A stretch of DNA of 64,000 bases from Paramyrothecium sp. XJ0827 (lineage: Eukaryota > Ascomycota > Sordariomycetes > Hypocreales > Stachybotryaceae), in assembly GCA_020881915.1 (NCBI GenBank), contig JAJFPB010000012.1:744001-808000 (forward strand). The letters run 5' to 3'. Both the position numbers and the translations under genes were made by a program. Below the pieces are notes generated by a model that was not told the origin of the DNA, searched no databases, and was given only the letters and a program-made list of their open reading frames with translations. Each line of letters opens with the position of its first letter. Position 1 is the stretch's first letter. This document shows, one piece after another, positions 24,058-35,064 of this stretch.

Positions 24058-25046
24058 ATGGCGTCCCAGGATCCCTCTTCAAGCCGCTCCGGGGAGCAAT
24101 CATCCACCGCGCAGGAAACCACACCCCTGTTGCCACAATCAACGCACGATGATCAGCAGCACCATGATGCCACCTCGGTAGAACGTCAGTCCAACGACGG
24201 CAACGCGCAGCACCCGTCGTATCCGGCACGCTACAAACGCTTCTTCATCTTGTTCTGGATTCTATTGGCGCTTGATGTTGCCGTGCTTGTCCTCAAGGTG
24301 GCTGCGTATGCCGTCGAAGTTTACGGTAGCCGAAACTTTGGTTTCTATGACTATTCCACATCAGACGACGGGCCTATAATAATTGTGGTACGAGAACTTT
24401 GCCTGTTCCTATGTTTTTGTTTCTCTCTTTTCTCCCACTTGACTCACGTATCTAATGCATCTGTCGCAGGGTCTTCTCGGGCTCTTCTTGGTCTTGGCAA
24501 ACTTGGCTCGTCTGCGATACTCCGGCCGACCTGTGGCACCACTGATCAACGCCGTCGTGTATGGCATATCGGCCGTGACATTTTGTACCCTGGCTTTCAA
24601 CACAATCATTTATCGTACTTATGAGGGCATACCCGATTGCAGAGCAGACCTCGATGATCCAGACACTTGGTACCGCGGATCACTGAGGGAGTGCCGTGAG
24701 TGGAGGCCCAACTATGTCGTTGTCAGCTGGGTCTACATTGTTTCCGCACTCATCTATGGGTATGTACTTTCTAGCCTCGTCGTTCACGGCTTTCCTTCCC
24801 CAAAACGAGGCCTCGCTGACAATCCATCGTAGCTTTGTTTCTCTTGTGACTATGGTGACGACATTTGTTAGTGTATACCGTGGTAGATCCGAGAGGCAAA
24901 ACGAAGGAGTAGCAGCGTGGAAACTGCCAGCAGGACAACTTTCTGTGGAGGTGTCCTTCCGCTGGGGACCCCCTCCGTCGCAGAGAGCGGAAAGGGACGA
25001 AGAGCAGAATCCATCTTCAGAGACCGTACCAGCTAGAGGCTCTTAG
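24058..25046 (+). CDS. Multi-pass membrane protein, 277 aa
   Basis: Exons 24058-24387, 24470-24759 and 24833-25046 have consistent phases (0 and 2). A polar Ser/Gln-rich N-terminus of about 55 residues includes a TPLLPQ motif of the kind used for vacuolar or endosomal sorting. Hydrophobic segments follow at about 58-80 (FILFWILLALDVAVLVLKVA), 105-125, 138-160 (INAVVYGISAVTFCTLAFN) and 190-230. The loop before the last segment contains two Cys (PDCRAD, LRECREW). The C-terminal tail is polar and charged. The four-helix layout resembles fungal proteins of unknown function. The dileucine-type N-terminus hints at an internal membrane location. Confidence 0.82.
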
Positions 25047-25293
25047 ACGGTAGTCCAAAGTCGGCGGGTGTGTTAGCATACACGTACAAAGTCACTACAC
25101 GAGGAGGTCTCTTGATGCGAAGGATCGAGCGACAGATTGCCTGTGAACCAGTGGTATTTGCGCCGAAAGCAAGAGAGAAACAAATGAAATCTAAATCCTG
25201 CCTATGAAGGCAACACAAGATCAGAACGACTATTCCTTTGCCATACGTCTTTTTACAATCTCCTTTTCGGAACGTGCGTATTCTATTTTTCTT

Positions 25294-26280
25294 TCACATT
25301 CGCCGAATGCTACCTGCCTCGTGACCAATACCTAAATACTCCTTTGTCATGGCCGACTCAGCAACCAGAATTCTCCAAGCTGGATCAAGCGGGGAACACT
25401 CAGGATCAAGGTCATGCCAGCTCTTGATGTACAACCGAGATTTTGCTTTGAAAATGGACCATTCGACAGGACATAGCGCGCAACCTCCCGACACCTCGAC
25501 GCCTGGATTCTTCACTGCTTGCACCGTGTCCGCCTCAAAAGATTGTCGATGGAGTAGACGAAGTGCTTTGCTACGATCGTTTAGCTCGTCTGAGATTTCA
25601 ATGCCCGGTTTTACCTCAAAGCCATTGTGATGGCAAATACACAAGACCGGCAGGTGATCTTTGTCTTTGATATCGTGGCTTAGCCAGTTCTCCCGAACGA
25701 CCATCACAAGAAACTTGTTGTTGACAATCTTAGGATATGCCCAGCCTGGTACTGGGAAGATTGAATTTATTTCGAAGAACCGGGGTTGCATGACATGCTG
25801 TACGTAAGCGCCTCTCTGGCTTGTCCTATCGAACTTGAGAGCTAATTGAACATGCCGATAGTCGAAATTAACAGGATATGGGCCCGTTTCACCGTCTCGT
25901 AGGCGCCGCCAACCTTCGGGACATCTCGTATGCCACGGAGAGTTACGCGTAACACTCACAACGAAACGATGAAGCTGAGTGCAGTTTTCGCATACCCATC
26001 TGTCCCGCATGCTGTGCACTATGCCCACTAGGAACTCAAAGCGATCCTCACGGCTTAGATTGGAAGAAGTCCCACAGAGAGGAAGCAGTGTCAGACGGAG
26101 AAGACGACATGTTTGCGATAGGAGAACTTGATTGCCCTGCGACAAGTGCTGTGCGATCAGCAGTAAGATTTTAACGGGCAGTGCAAGAAGACGGCTCTTT
26201 CTCTCTGACTGCTCCACCAAGCGGAGCTGGATCCTTCTGAGGACACTTTCAAGCTGATGCAAAACAGAATTGACGGCCAT
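25294..26280 (-). CDS. F-box-like protein, 328 aa
   Basis: A single open frame with an ATG start. Residues about 30-68 match an F-box (LLALPVKILLLIAQHLSQG, then LLSQTCRLLRL). This is followed by WVCENCTQLHRF, common in fungal F-box proteins that lack LRRs, and a C-terminal region with SWHDLDPECSPLDPAWR. The predicted role is a substrate adaptor in SCF ubiquitin ligases, binding Skp1 through the F-box; the substrate is unknown. It is convergent with the membrane-protein gene. The frame is intact, unlike the relic at 22.1-23.5 kb. Confidence 0.8.
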   Translation of the reverse strand: MAVNSVLHQLESVLRRIQLRLVEQSERKSRLLALPVKILLLIAQHLSQGNQVLLSQTCRLLRLTLLPLCGTSSNLSREDRFEFLVGIVHSMRDRWVCENCTQLHRFVVSVTRNSPWHTRCPEGWRRLRDGETGPYPVNFDYRHVQLALKFDRTSQRGAYVQHVMQPRFFEINSIFPVPGWAYPKIVNNKFLVMVVRENWLSHDIKDKDHLPVLCICHHNGFEVKPGIEISDELNDRSKALRLLHRQSFEADTVQAVKNPGVEVSGGCALCPVEWSIFKAKSRLYIKSWHDLDPECSPLDPAWRILVAESAMTKEYLGIGHEAGSIRRM

Positions 26281-27130
26281 TTTTGGTTGGATTTCGCAGC
26301 TTCCCCCAGAAAACTATGAGGAAGCGGCTCGATGCTGAGTTGAAAGTGTGTGCAACTGGTCAGCCTACCCGGGTTCCTGGGATGGTCATATGCTGGAGAG
26401 ACCATAAACTCTGTTTCCAACACATGACGAACTATACGAAACATGTGCAATAACAGGGTTATGACAGCGAGTTTGTTGGTCCTCTGACCCACCCCCGTGC
26501 GCATTTATTATTCTGCAGCATACGTAAACGAAACCTTGCTTCCTACAACCATGTCGGGCCAGGATTGGATGGTATTTCTCAGATGTTATTTAGTGCTCAG
26601 ATGAAAGATTGGCCCAAGTCAGGAGAAATGCTTCACGTCCAGTACTCGTTCGGTAGCCATCAGACTTCGTCTTGCTGGTCAATGTGCATGGCTAGCGAAG
26701 GGTTTTGTACAGGACTAATTCCAGGTGCCCCCTAGATTCCTCATCAACTCTCTGATCACCATCATCTGCTGATTCATTAGAAATATGGATTCGATTTGCT
26801 TGGTTGCGAACTACCCGCACAGCCGGTTGGTGCCAGCCGGGTGGGGGATTCCCTGTAGGCCTCTACGGCTGAGACTGCGTCACTTATTACCCTTCACCGG
26901 TGGTAGCTGTGGATAAATCCCTGCACATGTACTTGGGTTGATGTTTTCTAATTTGCTGACTACCCCTCCTGCATATGCATGCCGGTCACCTTTTCTGTCT
27001 CAGCGGCAGAGAAGGAGGGGGAAGGCGAGAAATGACCAGCGTGGAGATTTAACTATCGCCACTGCCTGCGGTTTTCTTTTCCATTTCTCCATCAAGACCA
27101 CGGGCATGCGATTTATTTCCTCGGTTTTAG
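26281..27130. promoter_or_regulatory. Divergent intergenic region before the GMC oxidoreductase
   Basis: This 850-bp gap separates the divergent F-box and GMC genes. Plausible promoter content only; no further gene is seen. Confidence 0.4.
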
Positions 27131-29148
27131 ATGGCTCCTCTGAAACACTACGGCACGGATGTGCTCCGTAGTGTCCTTCTCGTCTTTCTAACCTCTTGTC
27201 TACTGCCAGCTCTGGCCGAACCTCGCCACAACAACGGCGATTTTGATGAGTATGACTACATTGTTATTGGCAGTGGGCCAGGCGGCGGCCCGTTAGCTAC
27301 GAACCTGGCCAAAGCAAACTACTCAGTTCTTCTCCTAGAAGCCGGTGATGAAAGCGTTGCGACGAATGACATGCAATATCCTTCCACAATTACTTGGGAT
27401 TTTTTCGTCGACCATTACTCCGAGACTGATGAACGGCACAATCAGTACAGTCATCTAACATGGCGTACTCCGGAAGGCTCGTACTGGGTAGGCCAGCGCG
27501 ATCCACCGGCTGGCTCTCAACCGCTTGGAATTTATTATCCTAGAGGAGGTAAGCGTCAACTTTCCCTCCATATCGCTCTCGTATAAGAACAATAGCTCAA
27601 ACATAACCGTAGCAACCCTCGGGGGTAGTTCGATAATCAATGCCATGTCCACTTGGCTTCCTAGCGACAGTGACTGGGATCATGTCGTTGAATTGACCGG
27701 TGACAAGAGTTGGAGGTAAGCATCTAAAGCCTCTTGGGGTGTCGCCATGTCCGCTTTGCTGATTTCAATCTCCAACCTGAAGCCACCAAAACATGCGCCG
27801 AATCTTTGAGGAAATAGAGCATAACAACCATTTGCCCGTGGGAACCCCTGGTCATGGTTTTGATGGCTGGTTTCAAACCCAGCTGGCTGACCTTGGCATT
27901 ACTACTAACAATCTCTCAAGGCCGATTCTCCGTGAGATTGCAAAGGACCTTGGCCTGAAGCAACCAATGGCTGTTCTGGCTCAACGCGACTCCAATGAAC
28001 TGGACCCGAACCGCGACTGGACCCAGAGCATTTACGGTTACACCGTTCACCAGTACGCGAATAGAAGCCGATACAGCTCACGGGATCTTGTCGTAGAAAC
28101 GCGCAACAGCGGGAAATATCCGTTGACCGTGTCACTTCACTCGCTCGCGACAAAGGTATTATTTGAGACGACCAGGGCTTGCGGAGAGAAGCCTCGGGCG
28201 GTAGGCGTGGAGTATCTTCAAGGTCAGTCGCTCTACGCAGCGGATGCACGGCGCGGCAACTCCCATTCCAATGGCATCAAGAAGACGGCCAAGGCCCTGC
28301 GAGAAGTCATCATCTCAGGTGGTGCCTTTAACTCGCCTCAGATCCTGATGCTTAGCGGGATCGGGCCTGCGGACCACCTTCGAGAAAAGGGGATCGCGGT
28401 CCTTGTCGATTCGCCGGGCGTTGGTTCAAGCCTCATGGACAATCATGAACTGCCGATAGTAGCGTCGGAGGCCAGCCATCTTTCCCCAGGCTACTCAGCA
28501 CTGACGATGATCAAAACAAACCACTCATCCGACGGAGAGCGAGATTTATTTCTCATGCAGTTGCCCTGGGTTTTCCGCGGCTTCTGGCCCAGCAACCAAA
28601 CTAACCCAAACCTGCCTGTCACTCCCGCAGGTGCCTACTCTGTATCCATGGTGAAAAACCATCCCGTCAATGCGGAAGGGACAGTTCGTCTGCGCTCCTC
28701 GAACCCTCAGGATGTCCCCGATATCAACTTCAATCTTTTCGCCGAGGGCGAGGAGTACGACAAGGGAGCTTTGTTGGACGGTATCGCTTGGATCCGCCGT
28801 CTGTATAAGAGGCTTGGGGCGAAACCCACTGAGCCGCCATGTGGCGACATTGCTGCCGATGGAACCTGCCGCGACTCTACCGATAGTGACTGGATCTACA
28901 AGCAGACATTTGGACACCATCCCACGAGCACTTGTCGAATCGGTGCTGATGATGACGAAACAGCGGTTCTGGATTCCAACTTCCGCGTCAGGGGCGTTCG
29001 TGGATTACGTGTTGTGGATGCGAGTGCTTTCGCACGAATTCCTGGCATCTTCCCGGTAGTTGCTACATTTATGATATCCCAGAAGGCTTCAAATGTAATG
29101 CTGGAGGAATTGGCATCCGGAAGAGCAATTGATGTTTACCGCGTCTGA
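27131..29148 (+). CDS. Secreted GMC oxidoreductase (AA3-like), 628 aa
   Basis: Exons 27131-27548, 27613-27715 and 27783-29148 join in phases 1 and 2. A signal peptide is present (LLVFLTSCLLPALA). The FAD-binding Rossmann motif is at 44-53 (IVIGSGPGGG), the GMC signature piece ATLGGSSIINAM spans the start of exon 2, and GAFNSPQILMLSGIGP is present. The C-terminus has the active-site region HHPTSTCRIG and RVVDASAFARIPGIFPV. Family members are aryl-alcohol, glucose or related oxidases and dehydrogenases that feed peroxide or electrons to extracellular biomass breakdown. The substrate cannot be read from sequence. An AA9 LPMO gene lies 9.5 kb away in the same orientation. Confidence 0.93.
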
Positions 29149-30157
29149 GGTGGCGGGGATGGCCAAGCTTGTCAGCGTTGACCCGTCAACTTGGGCCATG
29201 TGCGTTGGCCAGGCAATGTTTGCTTCCTGGGCAAGTGTAATGCTGACCAGGTAGCAAAGTACTCTCCCTGGCTTGTGTCCTGTACAATGGCCAACAAGGC
29301 AAAACCTTGTCTGTTATACGTATGTCATGAAAAACATCCTGAAAGGCACAGCGGAGTCTGAAAAGCTTAGCACGAGTTAGTTGATGCGTTAGAGAGCCGG
29401 ACAAAGGCTTCGTCAAAACCGAGCTTCAATTCATTCCCTAGCGAACCACGCCGTAATCGGCTCACTATCCCAGCCCTCGTGTATTGCAGCTCAAGTGACG
29501 AGCCCATCTTTGTGACCCCCAACTACCAAACTACGTACTTACATTCCGCTCACTCATCACTAAGTTGATGAACGAGACAATGACAATAAAGGATAGTAGG
29601 ACCAGGCAGCTTCGTCACGATTGGCCAACAAGGGTATTGGCCAATCTCCGCATAACAGAAGGTAAAAATGTCTATTACTAGCAACAATTTGAGGTGCGTG
29701 ATAACTCCTAGGACCAGTGCTTTATGCCCCAAGGTTAACACCCACCAGAGGCGTCTTCGACAGAGGCACGGCCAGCGAACTTCAAGTCAAATCAAGTTGT
29801 CACGACACAAGGTTGAACCAGACGCGTCGCAAGGTCGGCACTGTGTGTTGATCAATTCCGCGTCTGGTTTAGAATATGCATAACAGTGCTTATGGACCGC
29901 AAGCGAGTGTGATCAGTTTTGAGGACTGTCTTGGCTTGTTTCCTGGGCAAATATTACGTACATACAGTCAGGTTTTATCAAGCGAGTAGGCAAAACCCAG
30001 AAAGTACAGTATGACTACCTCCGCCTAAATGCTCCAAGCCCCAGCTTGCAGGCTCATCTCCAACCTACTACGTTCCAACCATTAAGTGAATACCTTAAAG
30101 CTAGGCGCAGTGAAACGACACAGAACCACAGCAGAACGAGACCTCTCAGCATCTAGA
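29149..30157. other. 1 kb intergenic
   Basis: No supported gene. Contains the 3' region of the GMC gene and the promoter of the phosphotransferase-like gene. Confidence 0.5.
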
Positions 30158-31408
30158 ATGGTAGGTCCAAACACGGGCGAGATGGAAGCCAAGGTCAAGA
30201 AGAGCCTCGAGGGGACCCCCTACGACTCTTCGAAGTTGACGGAGCTTTCGGGCGGGTCAGTCAATTGGACGTACGCGGCGACACTCGTCAAACCACTTGA
30301 TGATGGGACCAAGCACGTCTTTCTGAAACATGCAGAGCCGTACATGAAAGTTAGGCCCGACACCGCTTTGTCCCTGGATCGTGCCGTAAGTTCATTTCAG
30401 CCGGGGTGAATGGGCAATTCCCAGTTACTAACCAGACCTCACACCAGAAATTCAAGGCCCAGTGCTTTAAGCGCCTATCCGAAACGGCCCTCTCTGGGGA
30501 CGCGTCTTATTCAATCACTGTTCGGACACCAAAGTATCACCACTTTGATGAGAACAACGCCAACCTGGTCCTGGAGTTTAAGCCTCAGGGAATGACTCTG
30601 AAGGATTATGTTCTCAATTATTACGCCCAGTCTGCGTACGAGGCCTCGGAGCTACCGGCTCGTGCGATTGGCAAGGCCCTTGGCTTGTGGCTCAAAAGAT
30701 TCACCCAGTTGGCTGAGAAAAACAACGAAGGGCAATTTTTCAGGCATCTGGTCACCTTTGGCTGGCCCAAAGACCGCGTCGAGCAATATCCTGCCGTCTT
30801 GGGGGATGCCAAAGGGGTCTTTGCAGAGGTTGAGCGGGCAGTTAATGCCGAGCTAAAGGACCTGAGCAAGGTCCAAGCCATTCAAGGCGATTTCTGGACT
30901 GGCAAGTAAGTCTTTCAAAAAAGTCAGAAGCGGAAAGATTCGGGTCGCTAGAATTCTCAGCAGAGCATACACTAACTGTCCATTTCTTGTCTAGTGTTCT
31001 CGTGTCCGATGCATCGATTCCCCAAGATGGTGGCAACGCGATACTCTTCGTGGTTGACTGGGAGATGATGCACCTGAACGTGCCAAACGTGGACGTTGGC
31101 CTGATGTTTGCTGAGTTCTATTTTTTGTGGCTGTTTAAGTCGATCCCCGCGGGCCTGTGGATGCTAGAGGCAATGGCCGACGCCTACGCCTATGGCCAAG
31201 CGACGGAAGAGTTTGCCTACTGTACCGCACGGCCATCCAGATTGGCGCGCACCTGGTCTGCGTCATAACGGACTTGAACAGGGTGCCCTCCGAGCAGATG
31301 GAAAAGGCGGCTACCGTTGGTAAGGAAAGAATCGTGCACGATTGGAACAAGGATCGCGCTTGGTTCGAGAAGAGCGAGCTGGCCTCCATCTTTCGTCAAG
31401 TCAAATGA
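30158..31408 (+). CDS. Phosphotransferase (APH/choline kinase fold), apparently frameshifted
   Basis: Exons 30158-30385, 30448-30905 and 30995-31408. Motifs: an N-lobe with LSGGSVNWTYAATL and FLKHAEPY, the catalytic loop QGDFWTGNVLV (assembled across intron 2), and FVVDWEM as the metal-binding DxE-type motif. These place it in the aminoglycoside phosphotransferase/choline kinase superfamily, which phosphorylates small molecules; the substrate is unknown. The third exon changes frame near 31220: EEFAY is in one frame while RTAIQIGAHLV and the rest to the TGA at 31406 are in the next. No intron fits there. Either the gene is recently broken or one or two bases are wrong. The ATG choice is between 30158 and 30182. 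Confidence 0.7.
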
Positions 31409-31735
31409 ATGTGGTATTCCCGGATTCAGGTAGAATGTACATACGCGCAGCTTAATGTTCCTGTCTCCGCAACATACTTTGCATGTCCTCAACCTTTCGC
31501 ATCTTTTGATCAAGATAAAAGTCCCATACTCTGTGGCAGAGCGTGCAAAGTTCGTTGTGGTAGCTCGCGGCACCATTGGAGCGTGCTGCTACTCATACAT
31601 ATCCCCAACGATCCTGTTGCGCGTGACAGGAGCCTGTCAGCGATCGTAAGGCATCATCATGTACACTACGAGGACGCGCAAAACCCATTTCTTGTATGGC
31701 AGCGGAAAAGCCAGGTCCTCTGCGGCGACTAGCAG

Positions 31736-31990
31736 TTAGGCCAACGTGAGGGAGTCTTCGATACCGTAGTCTGCTCCGGCACCAGCATGAGGCACTGAAG
31801 GGGGCGTTGCGTCGCTAGCCAAGTATAATTGGCCACGGGCAAAAGTAGGCAGGGGATCGTTGTACTTCTCAATATGACCCCATTTCTCCACCTTTTGCGG
31901 CGGCTTCGACTTCCACCCTTGTTTTCCCGCGGGAACAATGGAGCACGCCAATACTGAGACCGATGAGGTGCTAGGCTTGGGGGACTTCAA
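31736..31990 (-). pseudogene. Flavin monooxygenase relic
   Basis: A minus-strand fragment reads DPLPTFARGQLYLASDATPP then HAGAGADYGIEDSLTLA. This matches the second FAD-binding motif of salicylate-hydroxylase-like monooxygenases, usually GDAAHA..P..GAGA..IED. The conserved Gly and Ala-His positions are changed, there is no N-terminal Rossmann domain nearby, and the frame ends just after the motif. Weaker coding-like pieces continue to about 31450. It reads as the degraded end of a once complete gene. Confidence 0.5.
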
Positions 31991-32182
31991 TCCACTACTC
32001 TGCTGTTGTCTAGTGTATTTACGGTACTGAATGAGTGAAACGTCTACTAATAAAGCAAACGACGGGCCTTAGTTTTGGTATCAAGAAACAAGGACTCATA
32101 GAAGAAATTCATTCCTGACTTGGATTTGCAAAACCCATTTCGGTCATCCGTAATTGTGCTTACGCTCTCCTGAACAAGAACC

Positions 32183-33695
32183 ATGGCCACCGCAGCCACT
32201 ACCACAGCCCTTCCTCCGCCGGCCGGGCCGGTCTTTAGCACGACGCCCGCCGCGCAGCCACCACCCGGCCAGCCAGACATCGCCTATCATCCGGACTGGG
32301 ATAAGTACCAAGCTCGCGTTGCCCGCCGCACCCAAACCGAGGATCTCCCCAAGACATTGCCCGATGGCTTCCCCAAAGAGCTCAAGGGTGACTTGGTCTG
32401 GGACGGAGAGACTCTCGCCCAGAAGTACGATTGGACTTATGTATTGTCAGCGGACCAGCTGGCTGAGATCGACAATGCCCTGGCGCATTTCAAGTGTACG
32501 TGCTCACGTTTGATAAGTCGAAATTTTGCGGGGGTTAACAATGAATTAGCTCTCAAACTTGCCTTTGGGTACATTACGCAGGAAACATTCCCCCTGCCGA
32601 CCCTGCACGCCGAGCTGCGTCGTCTCTCTCACGAACTGCACTTCGGCCACGGCTTCTTTGTCCTCCGCGGCCTGGATGTGGATCGCTACACGCGCGAGGA
32701 AAACATCATCATCTATACCGGTGTGTCCTCCCACATCGGCTCCATCCGCGGCCGCCAGGATGCCTATTTCGAAGGGAAGCGTGCCGACGTAGTCATGGGC
32801 CATGTCAAAGACGTTCGCTCTGGACTCGGAGCAGACAGGGATAAGAACAAGATTAAGATCGGAACTCCTGCATACACGGCCGACAAGCAGGTTTTCCACA
32901 CGGACTCAGGCGATATTGTCTCGCTATTCGCGCTCTCGACCGCTGCCGAGGGAGGGGCAAGCCGCTTGGCCAGTACTTGGCGCGTTTACAATCACTTGGC
33001 CGCCACGAGGCCCGATCTCATCCACACACTGAGCGGACGGTGGGATGCGGAGCTGTGAGTGTCTTACCCTCTCCTTCCTCTTGGAAGAGGAAGAATAAGA
33101 GAGATGCCTGGGGTGGATTGCTGAAACTGTTGCTACGTAGCTTTACCAAGACTGTCGATGATAAGGATAAGATCATGAGCCGGCCACTGCTGTATCACCA
33201 GCCCGCTAGCGCTGACGGCAAAACACCTGACAGGGTGCTTCTTCAGTACGGTAGGCGTTACTACGTCGGCTTCGGGGAGCTCCCTCGCAGCAGCCATCTG
33301 CCGCCTATAACAGAGGCGCAAGCTGAGGCCCTGGATGCGCTACACTTTTTAGGCGAACGGTTCAGCGTGTCAACCAACTTTGAAAAGGGCGACATTCAAT
33401 ACGTTAACAACGTAGCTATATGTCACGCACGCGATGGCTTCACCGACACTGAGGATAAGCAGTGAGTTGACCAGCCCCAAGTGAACCAAACTAAGATGAT
33501 AAAATTCTGACCACGGTGGGGCATGACAGGAGACATCTCCTGCGACAGTGGCTTCGCGATCCCGAGAATGCATGGGAGACGCCGGCCCCGCTGGCCTCGA
33601 GGTGGGATCGTGTTTATGGTGGTGTGACGCCCGAGTTGCAGACGTTTCCACTCGAGCCTCATACCCGTAGCGAGAGCACGCCAAGCACAAAATAA
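32183..33695 (+). CDS. TauD/TfdA-family 2-oxoglutarate dioxygenase, 434 aa
   Basis: Exons 32183-32495, 32550-33054, 33141-33461 and 33530-33695 join in phases 1, 2 and 2. The first intron is open in frame, so read-through would give a slightly longer protein. The N-terminus is a Pro/Ala-rich tail, then the TauD/TfdA fold: HGFFVLRGLD, the iron-binding HxD in FHTDSGD, and the distal His in AICHARDGF, followed by RHLLRQWLRDPENAW. These enzymes use iron and 2-oxoglutarate to hydroxylate small molecules such as sulfonates or other acids. No signal peptide, so probably cytosolic. The substrate cannot be inferred. Confidence 0.92.
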
Positions 33696-35064
33696 GGCAA
33701 TGGACGGTTCCGAGGAGAGGAAGTCTCGAAAGGTTGCAGGGATGTTATCAAGTGATTTGATGGACACAATCTTACGATGCCTTGTAACTGAGTTGAGAAA
33801 ACATGACAACCAGATTGCCAAAACACCTACTGGACCAAAGCATGAAGCTTACGTAGAATGTTCAGCCTTGTTGGTCATTTGGATATGGTCTCAAACAGAT
33901 TGATGGGTTGAGACACAGCAAGCGGCTTTGGGCACAGACAAGCCCTTCATAATGACAACCGTACAATCAGGCATTTTGCAGACTGGAAACCCATACAACC
34001 AAAATACATAACTTGAGAGTTTTTGAAGAGCAAGATTTGAATAGTGTGATAAGAAATCTTTATTTTTTAAAATCATGATCTGACAACTTACTCGGTTTCA
34101 AGCCTTGTGCTTCTGCCAATTTTACTCTTGAACACCAAGTCCATCTCTAAATGGGCAATTCGACAAGTCTCCTCAAGTTAACAGAAGACAATTTAATTAA
34201 CAACATGCAGCTTTCCCGATCCACAGAGAAATACGAGTTTTTCGAGTCTCTACGGTAGCCTCAGTAGGATTCCATGATGCTTGGGTGTAAGCACGCAAGA
34301 CTCAAAACCCATGCAGAAGGATTTAATCCCACAGAAACAAAAGGGTGCCTGCACTCGCCGGCCAACCGCAAAGACCACATCATTCATTGTCCGGGCGAGA
34401 ACCGGTGGGGAGAAATCAATAACTCTAGCCGTGATAATGATTAAGCTTACATTAGCGTGGAATGATGCAACCGCATCGATATATCACGCCTGTGCCATAG
34501 TACCCACTCTTCGATGCACTCCGGGCAACGGCCGAGCACAACGGAGTCTTGCCAAGGGCACGGCTCCGCTGAAAACGGCCGAATGTAGTTTGAGCCCGCC
34601 GTAGCCCAAGGCTGGAGTGGGGAGGCAAGCCGACAACCAGCAATGATTTGAGCCGTTGAGGGGTCTCCTCAAGTCTGGGCCGCATCAATCATTAGCCTTT
34701 CTGGCTTGACTGAAACGCCATGGCCCTTTGGCCCGGTCAAAGACGGGAAATACGGGAGGGAAAGGATAACTCTGGGGCACAACTCAACGACTCCCGCGGC
34801 TCGCAAACGATGGCACTTTAGGGGCGATTGTACCATCGCCGCGACCCATCACATCTTTACCTTGAGGAAAGGAAAAAGGGAAAAGGGCAATAGCCAAGGC
34901 CATGGCTCGACCTATTCCCCACTATTCAGTATTGGCGTTGGTGATGCTGTCAAAGCTGGCCTTCATAAGAAGCAACCGGCCAACACCGCAAAGGGAAGCC
35001 TCCCCCGTCACACCTCACCCATCTCCCCGATCTGCTTGCGTGCCAGGCTAGACGAAGCAGCACC
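33696..35064. other. 1.4 kb intergenic, permease promoter
   Basis: Only short open frames without motifs. The right half is presumably the promoter of the permease gene, whose ATG follows a CA-rich leader. Confidence 0.5.

Noticed and set aside
31211..31240. An intron that would repair the frame in the phosphotransferase-like gene.
   Set aside because: The only GT..AG pair in place is about 19 bp long, too short for a fungal spliceosomal intron.
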